Source: Staphylococcus canis
GTDB taxonomy: Bacteria; Bacillota; Bacilli; Staphylococcales; Staphylococcaceae
Length of the DNA: 64,000 bases
Direction of reading: 5' to 3'
NCBI RefSeq assembly: GCF_016238445.1
Contig: NZ_JABANU010000011.1
Location: 1 to 64,000 of the forward strand
Below the pieces are notes generated by a model. The model did not search any database, was not told the DNA's origin, and worked only from the letters and a program-made list of their open reading frames with translations. A program made the position numbers and the translations under genes. Below, piece after piece: positions 57,976-64,000 of this stretch; position 1 is the first letter of the stretch; the number at the start of each line of letters is the position of its first letter.

Positions 57976-58878
57976 CTATTGGTCTGTACTTTGTTGATAC
58001 ATTTGAACTAAAGCTGGTGTAGGTGTTTCAATTCCTTCTTCATCTAAAAATGCTTTTAATTCACGTCGTAAAATACGTGCTCCTGTAAAGTGTTCACCTG
58101 GTAAAGTTTCACCTGCGATACGCATCGTTGCTTGATAGCTATTAATTTCGTTGACACCCCATACTTCAGGTACTGCTGTAAACAACTCGTATCTCTCCGG
58201 TATCACTTTTAAGAATGTTTCCATTTTTTGTTCGACTGAATCTAAATCTTCATTAATTGAGATTGGAATATCAATAATCGCAACCCCATTTGTGACTGAA
58301 AAATTCGTAACTTCACTCATTGTACCATTTGGAATTGTACATAATTCGCCAGTCATTGACAGAATACGCGTTGAACGTAAACCAATGGATTGAATTGTCC
58401 CTTCAGCAATTGGTGCACTGTTGTTTTTAATGCCAACATAGTCTCCGATATCGAAAGTGTTCTCAAAAATAATGAAAAATCCAGCAATAACGTCTTTTAC
58501 TAATGTTTGAGCACCAAAACCAATCGCTAAACCAACAACTCCAGCACCGGCTAAAATACTTTCAACACTAATACCAAACTTACTTAATACTGTTGTAAGT
58601 GTAATGAACCATACAATATAACCTACGACATTTTGTACAAGCGCAATTAATGTTTTCGAACGTTTTGCACGGTTAGAAGATTTATATTTGCTAGATTTAG
58701 CTGTCTTACTATTTACTTTAAAAAATTGTTCAATAACTTTATTTAAGATGCGGATTACAATAAAGGCTACAACCACATAAATGAGTACTATGACGAGTTT
58801 CGTCAATAAATTTGAATATGTTTCTGGTTCTAAAAATGGTTGAACCATGCCTTTCAATATTGCTTCAAGTTGATTCAT
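57976..58878 (-). CDS. Small-conductance mechanosensitive channel (MscS family)
   Basis: The 300-residue channel has a helix at about residues 26-46, a second near 80-100, and the pore helix VESILAGAGVVGLAIGFGAQTLVKDVIAGFFIIFE (about 106-140) then a cytosolic beta domain GDYVGI...GTIQSIGLRSTRI. It protects against osmotic downshock. Neighbours ychF, DUF951 and parB are in the same strand run. Confidence 0.93.
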   Translation of the reverse strand: MNQLEAILKGMVQPFLEPETYSNLLTKLVIVLIYVVVAFIVIRILNKVIEQFFKVNSKTAKSSKYKSSNRAKRSKTLIALVQNVVGYIVWFITLTTVLSKFGISVESILAGAGVVGLAIGFGAQTLVKDVIAGFFIIFENTFDIGDYVGIKNNSAPIAEGTIQSIGLRSTRILSMTGELCTIPNGTMSEVTNFSVTNGVAIIDIPISINEDLDSVEQKMETFLKVIPERYELFTAVPEVWGVNEINSYQATMRIAGETLPGEHFTGARILRRELKAFLDEEGIETPTPALVQMYQQSTDQ

Positions 58879-58899
58879 ATAAACGATTTACTTCCTTTC

Positions 58900-59730
58900 C
58901 TATTCTAGTATGTTTTTTTGTAATATTTGAATGAGTCGACGGTAGTCTGCTTCTGAATGAAACTCAAATGTAACATGTCCGACTTGTTTATCCAACGAAA
59001 TATGTACAGCTGTATCATAGTGTTGACTTAACTGTTGTTCATGATGACGAATAAGTTTAGGTTTGGCAACAGATTGAGTCTTATTTTTTGGTTTGGATTT
59101 AGAAGGGGTCTGTGTGGCAGCTTGTACTTTTTGTTCTAACTGACGTACACTCCAAGACTCCCGGACGGCTAAATCTGCATACTGTAACATGCGTTCTTCT
59201 GATTTTAATGCGAGTAACGTACGGCCATGACCACTTGATAATATGCCTTTTTGAATCATTTCTCTAATCTTTTGAGGTAACTTTAATACACGTAACATAT
59301 TTGCAATATAAGGTCTAGACTTCCCAAGACGTTCGGCTACTTCTTGTTGTGTCAAATTCAAGTGCGTCATCAATGCTTTATAACTTTCTGCTTCTTCAAT
59401 TGCGTTTAAATTTTCACGTTGTAAATTTTCAATAATGGCAATTTCACGCATTTCAACGTCTGTAAATGATTTAACGATTGCGGGAATTTGAGTTAGACCA
59501 GCTTGTTGACTTGCACGATAGCGCCGCTCCCCAGCTACAATATAATAGCCACGAATTGAAGGCGTTATGATAATTGGCTGAAGTACACCATGTTGTGCAA
59601 TCGATTGTGAAAGTTCATTCAGTTTATGCATCTCAAAATCTTTTCGCGGTTGATATGGATTGGGACGAATTTGATCTATTTCAACAAATGTCACATCCTC
59701 ATGTTTTCCATTATCTTTTATTTCTGCCAT
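58900..59730 (-). CDS. parB: Chromosome-partitioning protein ParB/Spo0J
   Basis: The 276-residue ParB has the N-terminal ParB/Srx fold with VEIDQIRPNPYQPRKDFEMHKLNELSQSIAQHGVLQPIIITPSIRGYYIVAGERRYRAS (CTPase box GERRYRA near residue 75), a central HTH (LTQQEVAERLGKSRPYIANMLRVLKLP) and a C-terminal dimer domain. It binds parS. ATG 59730 is spaced 7 bases from GGAGG. No ParA gene is adjacent, as in S. aureus. No parS (TGTTTCACGTGAAACA) was found in the window by eye. Confidence 0.92.
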   Translation of the reverse strand: MAEIKDNGKHEDVTFVEIDQIRPNPYQPRKDFEMHKLNELSQSIAQHGVLQPIIITPSIRGYYIVAGERRYRASQQAGLTQIPAIVKSFTDVEMREIAIIENLQRENLNAIEEAESYKALMTHLNLTQQEVAERLGKSRPYIANMLRVLKLPQKIREMIQKGILSSGHGRTLLALKSEERMLQYADLAVRESWSVRQLEQKVQAATQTPSKSKPKNKTQSVAKPKLIRHHEQQLSQHYDTAVHISLDKQVGHVTFEFHSEADYRRLIQILQKNILE

Positions 59731-59835
59731 CATGACACCTCCGAAAAGATTTTCACTACTCTATTTTACTGATAGAACCCTTGATATACAAGACTTTCAC
59801 CGCTTTTTAGAAATCTAAAATTTGTACCTAATCAA

Positions 59836-59882
59836 AATTTTCTGATAAAAGTGTTGACTTATTTTCCTCTATCGTGTAAAGT
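59836..59882 (+). promoter_or_regulatory. CodY-like box and promoter of the met operon
   Basis: AATTTTCTGATAAAA (59836-59850) matches the CodY consensus at 12 of 15 positions. It abuts TTGACT (59854-59859), 17 bases, then TAAAGT (59877-59882). CodY represses the met operon of S. aureus when branched-chain amino acids are plentiful. Confidence 0.65.
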
Positions 59883-59944
59883 GTGACTTATCAAATCGAA
59901 ACACAATATTTTACACACTATAAAAAGGAAAGTAGAACTTACAC

Positions 59945-60276
59945 TGCTTTTACAGAGAATCTTCGTTTGCTGAGAGGAGATATTGAAAGAAAGTTTGAAA
60001 ATGGCCTTGGAGTGTTGATGCCAATATGAGGTGTCACCGGGTTCGCCCGTTATCGCGATACAGTATAAACATTTTGTTTAATGCCGTACTGGAATTCCAA
60101 TGTATATACCCCGCCATATACACATACTCGCCATACGTGTTAAACATTTTGCCGTACTGGAAGAGGTTGTTTTAGCGATAAAACAGCGAATTAAGGTGGT
60201 ACCACGAAAAGCTTTCGTCCTTTAAATCTGATTATTCTATCGGGTTTACAGGACGAAAGCTTTTTTTGCTTTAGTT
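59945..60276 (+). ncRNA. T-box leader, methionine type
   Basis: The leader contains the T-box core AAGGTGGTACCACG (60193-60207) and a terminator AAAGCTTTCGTCC/GGACGAAAGCTTTTTTT (to 60270). The specifier region CCAATATGAGG contains ATG (60035-60037), matching tRNA-Met. The stem I start AGAGAATCTTCG lies near 59955. Uncharged tRNA-Met would stabilise the antiterminator. Leader from promoter to metI is about 410 nt, near the 439-nt leader known for S. aureus. Confidence 0.9.
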
Positions 60277-60298
60277 TACTAAAAGAGGAGGTTGTCAC

Positions 60299-61402
60299 AT
60301 GAAAGATACAGAACTTGCACAAATTGGAATCACAGAAGACCAAACTGGCGCTATCGCCAATCCAATCTATTTATCTACGGCTTTCCAACACGCAGGATTA
60401 GGTCAGTCAACTGGTTTTGATTATACACGTACTAAAAATCCAACGCGCAGTCATTTCGAGGTGGCCTTTTCAAAACTTGAAGGTGGTCAAGCCTCATTCG
60501 CAACCGCAAGTGGTATGGCGAGTATTCAACTTGTCTGTAGTTTATTTAAACCTAAAGACGAAATTCTTGTTTCATACGATTTGTACGGCGGGACGTTCCG
60601 ATTATTTCAATACTACGAAGAACAATACAATATTCATTTCAAATACGTCCATTTTGAAAATTATGAAGAAGTCATCAATGCGATTTCCCCACAAACCAAA
60701 GCATTATTCATTGAACCCATTTCAAATCCGTTAATGATTGAAATTGACTTAGAACCTTATTACACATTAGCAAAAGAACATGGTTTCTTAACCATTATAG
60801 ATAATACATTTTTAACACCTTATCTTTCAACACCACTTAAACATGGTGCAGATATTGTTTTACATTCAGCAACAAAATATATCGGTGGTCATAATGACGT
60901 CTTAGCAGGTGTAGTAACTGTCAAAGATCCAGACCTCGTTCAAAAGTTTGAACTATTACACAACATGATTGGCGCTACACTGTCCCCTTTTGATAGTTAT
61001 TTGCTACAACGGGGCCTTAAGACTTTACACTTACGCATCGAGCGCGCTCAAGAGAATGCACGTCGTCTTGCTGAAAAATGTCGAACCTTAGACGGCATTG
61101 AAGAAGTACTTTATAGCGGTCAAACAGGCATGTTGAGTTTAAGGTTAAAAACAGACATCAATGTGGACAAATTATTACGACATACTGATATTTGTCGCTT
61201 CGCTGAAAGTTTGGGAGGTACGGAAACATTAATTACCTTCCCTTATACACAAACGCACGTCGATATGCCTGACCATGAAAAGGAAAGTCGTGGCATCGAT
61301 GAACATCTCGTTCGCTTATCCATCGGTGTTGAAGCTTATGAAGATATCGAAAGCGACTTAATACAAGCATTACACAAATCTAGAGAAGGAGTGATTCAAT
61401 GA
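60299..61402 (+). CDS. metI: Cystathionine gamma-synthase / O-acetylhomoserine thiolyase
   Basis: The 367-residue PLP enzyme makes cystathionine (or homocysteine) from activated homoserine. The PLP lysine is in HSATKYIGGHNDVLAG (about residue 200), with DYTRTKNPTRSHFEVAFSKLEGG and DNTFLTPYLSTP conserved. GAGGAGG precedes ATG by 7 bases. The stop overlaps the metC start by four bases. First gene behind the T-box. Confidence 0.93.
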   Translation: MKDTELAQIGITEDQTGAIANPIYLSTAFQHAGLGQSTGFDYTRTKNPTRSHFEVAFSKLEGGQASFATASGMASIQLVCSLFKPKDEILVSYDLYGGTFRLFQYYEEQYNIHFKYVHFENYEEVINAISPQTKALFIEPISNPLMIEIDLEPYYTLAKEHGFLTIIDNTFLTPYLSTPLKHGADIVLHSATKYIGGHNDVLAGVVTVKDPDLVQKFELLHNMIGATLSPFDSYLLQRGLKTLHLRIERAQENARRLAEKCRTLDGIEEVLYSGQTGMLSLRLKTDINVDKLLRHTDICRFAESLGGTETLITFPYTQTHVDMPDHEKESRGIDEHLVRLSIGVEAYEDIESDLIQALHKSREGVIQ

Positions 61403-62574
61403 GTTTCAGCCGACAAACCCAATTGATACATGACCAAAATCGTGGAACAACATATCAATGTGCGAATCAACCACTCTACTACGCATCAACTTATCATCAA
61501 AATACTCTAGGTGCTACTACAGAATATGATTATGCGAGAAGTGGTAATCCTAATCGCGAAACGTTAGAAACTAAACTTGCACAACTTGAAAATGGTAAAT
61601 ATGGCTTTGCATTTAACTCTGGTATCGCTGCAATTACCGCTGTTTTCCTAACACTAAAAGCTGGAGATCACGTCATTCTACCTGACGATGTATACGGCGG
61701 TACATTCCGCTTAACTGAACAGATTTTATCTAAATTTGATATCCATTTCACTACTGTTAATGCAGAAGATACACGGAATATCGAAGCAGCTATCCAGCCT
61801 AACACAAAACTGATTTATCTTGAAACACCATCCAATCCATTGTTTAAAATTACGAACATTCGTGAAGCTGTAGAGATTGCACATCGACATCATTTAAAAG
61901 TTGCTGTAGATAATACTTTTATGACGCCTTTAGGACAACATCCACTCGATCTTGGTGCTGATGTCGTCATTCATAGTGCTACTAAGTTTTTAAGTGGTCA
62001 TAGTGACTTAATCGCAGGCGCTGTAATTACTAATGATGAAACGTTAGCAGAGTCGATTTATTTGATTCAAAATGGTGCTGGTACGGGATTGTCTGTTTAT
62101 GACAGTTGGACACTCACACAACATCTCAAAACATTAGCGGTTCGCTTCCAACAATCTGTCGAAAGTGCACAAACAATCAGTCACTATCTCGAAACACATC
62201 CTGCCATTCAAGATGTGTATTATCCTGGAAACAATACAGTGCACCTGAATCAAGCAGAAAATGGCGGCGCTGTATTAGGTTTTCGATTAAAACAAGAGCA
62301 CCTTGCACAACAATTTGTTGACGCACTCACTCTACCACTTGTTTCAGTCAGTTTAGGAGGCGTCGAAACAATATTATCTCATCCAAATACAATGTCACAT
62401 GCGGCCATTCCACAACATATTCGTGAAGCACGCGGTATCACATTCGGCTTATTCCGATTAAGTGTCGGATTAGAAAATGTTGATGAACTTATTGCCGATT
62501 TAGACCGTGCACTAAAGGAGGTATATGATGAGCCGACTATTAGAAACATTGAAGCACAACGTTCTAGTGGCTGA
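61399..62574 (+). CDS. metC: Cystathionine beta-lyase
   Basis: The 391-residue Cys/Met family PLP enzyme converts cystathionine to homocysteine. PLP lysine is in HSATKFLSGHSDLIAG (about residue 200), and YDYARSGNPNRETLETKLAQLENG is conserved. Overlaps metI by 4 and metF by 47 bases. Closely related to MetI and to MccB, so function rests on operon position. GAAGGAG precedes ATG. Confidence 0.92.
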   Translation: MSFSRQTQLIHDQNRGTTYQCANQPLYYASTYHQNTLGATTEYDYARSGNPNRETLETKLAQLENGKYGFAFNSGIAAITAVFLTLKAGDHVILPDDVYGGTFRLTEQILSKFDIHFTTVNAEDTRNIEAAIQPNTKLIYLETPSNPLFKITNIREAVEIAHRHHLKVAVDNTFMTPLGQHPLDLGADVVIHSATKFLSGHSDLIAGAVITNDETLAESIYLIQNGAGTGLSVYDSWTLTQHLKTLAVRFQQSVESAQTISHYLETHPAIQDVYYPGNNTVHLNQAENGGAVLGFRLKQEHLAQQFVDALTLPLVSVSLGGVETILSHPNTMSHAAIPQHIREARGITFGLFRLSVGLENVDELIADLDRALKEVYDEPTIRNIEAQRSSG

Positions 62575-64000
62575 CGGTGCAATGGGAACTATTCTTTATT
62601 CAGAAGGATTAGACATTTGTCCTGAAAGCTACAATCTTACACATCCAGATAAAGTAGAACAAATTCATAAATCCTATATTGAAGCTGGCGCAAATATTAT
62701 CCAAACCAATACGTATGGCGCAAACTTTGAAAAACTGAAACCGTTTGGTCTTGAACATAAAGTAAAAGCTATCCATGAAGCAGCTGTTGCGATCGCAAAA
62801 CGCGCAGCTCGTGAAGATACATTTATTTTCGGCACAGTTGGCGGTTTTAGAGGCGTTCAACAAGGTGAGCTTTCATTATCTGCCATTCAATACCATACCG
62901 AAATTCAAATTGACACACTTGTCAACTCAGGTGTAGACGCACTATTATTCGAAACTTATTACGATTTACAAGAATTACTCGGATCCGTCACATTAGCACG
63001 AAAAAAATATGATATTCCGATTATTGCGCAACTTACCGCTTCAAATACAAATTACTTAGTTGATGGAACCGTAATCAATGACGCTTTATCACAAGTCATT
63101 GAAGCTGGCGCAGATATTGTCGGACTTAATTGCCATCATGGCCCACATCATATGAAAAACACCTTTAGCCATATCGAAATACCGAAGCATGCGTACTTAT
63201 CATGCTACCCAAATGCTAGCCTTTTAGATATCGATCGCAATCACTTTAAATACAATGAAAATGCATCCTATTTTGGAGACACTGCAGAAGAACTCATTAA
63301 TGAAGGCGTACGTTTGATTGGAGGCTGTTGTGGCACGACACCTGAACATATACGCAAAATTAAAAGTGCAATTCAGGGCCTTAATCCTATCAAAGATAAA
63401 AAAGTGGTTCCAATTCATAAAAAACGTGAGAAAACATCAAAAACAATACGGTCACTTAATCTAGCAGAACGTGCACGCAAACAACCTACAATCATTGTAG
63501 AACTCGACACACCGAAGCATTTAGATACTGAACGTTTTTTCGAAAATGTAAAAGCGTTAAATGATGCGAAAATCGACGCGGTCACATTGGCAGACAACTC
63601 ATTAGCTACAGTTCGTATTTCAAATATTGCAGCGGCCAGTTTAATCAAACAGCAATTCGATATTGAGCCGCTCGTTCACATTACATGTCGAGACCGTAAC
63701 CTTATCGGCTTACAATCGCATCTACTCGGACTTTCACTACTCGGTGTACATGAAATATTAGCGATTACAGGTGACCCTTCTAAAATCGGTCATTTACCTG
63801 GTGCAACTAATGTTTATGATGTTAATTCAAAAGGTTTAACAGAACTAGCATTGAAATTCAATCAAGGGATCAATACAGATGGTGATGCGCTAAAAGTACA
63901 TACCCAATTTAACATCGCTGGTGGATTCGATCCTCATGTCCGTAATATTAAAGCGGCCGTAAGAAAGATGGAAACAAAAATTGACAGCGGCATGCATTAT
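62528..64000 (+). CDS. metF: Bifunctional homocysteine methyltransferase / methylenetetrahydrofolate reductase, partial
   Basis: The frame is open to the window edge (491 codons seen). Residues about 1-290 are a homocysteine S-methyltransferase barrel with zinc ligands in DIVGLNCHHG (Cys near 202) and GGCCGTTPEH (two Cys near 266). Residues from about 325 on (IIVELDTPKHLDTERFFENVKAL...HITCRDRNLIGLQSHLLGLSLLGVHEILAITGDPS) are the MTHFR domain. This fusion is typical of staphylococcal MetF. ATG 62528 lies 6 bases after AGGAGG; ATG 62525 is closer. Start is inside metC (47-base overlap). Confidence 0.92.
   Translation, partial: MSRLLETLKHNVLVADGAMGTILYSEGLDICPESYNLTHPDKVEQIHKSYIEAGANIIQTNTYGANFEKLKPFGLEHKVKAIHEAAVAIAKRAAREDTFIFGTVGGFRGVQQGELSLSAIQYHTEIQIDTLVNSGVDALLFETYYDLQELLGSVTLARKKYDIPIIAQLTASNTNYLVDGTVINDALSQVIEAGADIVGLNCHHGPHHMKNTFSHIEIPKHAYLSCYPNASLLDIDRNHFKYNENASYFGDTAEELINEGVRLIGGCCGTTPEHIRKIKSAIQGLNPIKDKKVVPIHKKREKTSKTIRSLNLAERARKQPTIIVELDTPKHLDTERFFENVKALNDAKIDAVTLADNSLATVRISNIAAASLIKQQFDIEPLVHITCRDRNLIGLQSHLLGLSLLGVHEILAITGDPSKIGHLPGATNVYDVNSKGLTELALKFNQGINTDGDALKVHTQFNIAGGFDPHVRNIKAAVRKMETKIDSGMHY

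Overview
The window is low-GC Firmicute chromosome whose proteins and gene order point to Staphylococcus. The runs gltC-gltB-gltD, guaA-guaB-pbuX-xpt, ahpC-ahpF, rpsF-ssb-rpsR and T-box-metI-metC-metF follow the order remembered for the corresponding part of the S. aureus chromosome. Protein divergence, a short epsilon-like phenol-soluble modulin and a thiO gene under a TPP riboswitch suggest a non-aureus species. A member of the S. intermedius/pseudintermedius group is plausible, but this is inference and no database was searched.

Layout. 1-1300: the edge of an ISL3-type insertion sequence with a frameshifted transposase, an Fst/PepA1-type type I toxin-antitoxin locus, and a tRNA-Ser(UGA). 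1353-8319: glutamate synthase gltBD and its divergent regulator gltC. 8333-12542: a YibE/F membrane-protein pair and a short UvrA paralogue. 12618-18761: an IsaB-like secreted protein, the LysM-CHAP amidase sle1 with a WalR-type box, the transsulfuration pair mccAB, and a carboxylesterase. 18820-24012: an SNF-family symporter, then pyruvate phosphate dikinase and its regulatory kinase/phosphatase. 24301-27389: pantothenate genes panDCB and a divergent ketopantoate reductase. 27470-34156: an accessory stretch next to guaA with small membrane proteins, an amino-acid permease, a 21-residue PSM-like peptide, an ABM-fold protein, an AT-rich ABC transporter cassette, a tubby-like membrane protein and IS remnants. 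S. aureus carries genomic island nu-Sa-alpha near this position.

34156-39440: guaA, guaB, pbuX and xpt behind a guanine-type purine riboswitch. 39572-46177: a YflT stress protein with a sigma-B-type promoter, a GNAT-like protein, a RocS-like HTH/coiled-coil protein, thiO behind a TPP riboswitch, tcyP, nfrA, and an FAH-fold hydratase with a CodY-like box. 46515-53329: PerR-type box with ahpCF, a DUF1002 secreted protein, bioB with a BirA-type operator, a PPK2 kinase, and rpsF-ssb-rpsR. 53508-59730: a two-gene unit whose second gene has an in-frame stop, an XRE-cupin regulator divergent from an MFS transporter, ychF, DUF951, an MscS channel and parB. 59836-64000: CodY-like box, promoter, methionine T-box leader, then metI, metC and metF, the last running off the window.

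Most of the window is ordinary core metabolism, and sulfur amino-acid supply recurs (mccAB, tcyP, metICF). The parts most worth a second look are the toxin-antitoxin RNA layout at 639-918, the PSM-like peptide at 30113, the AT-rich transporter cassette at 31-34 kb, the thiO leader where one hairpin looks like both terminator and ribosome-binding-site lock, and the nonsense-interrupted gene at 54 kb. No clearly new multi-gene system can be demonstrated from sequence alone.
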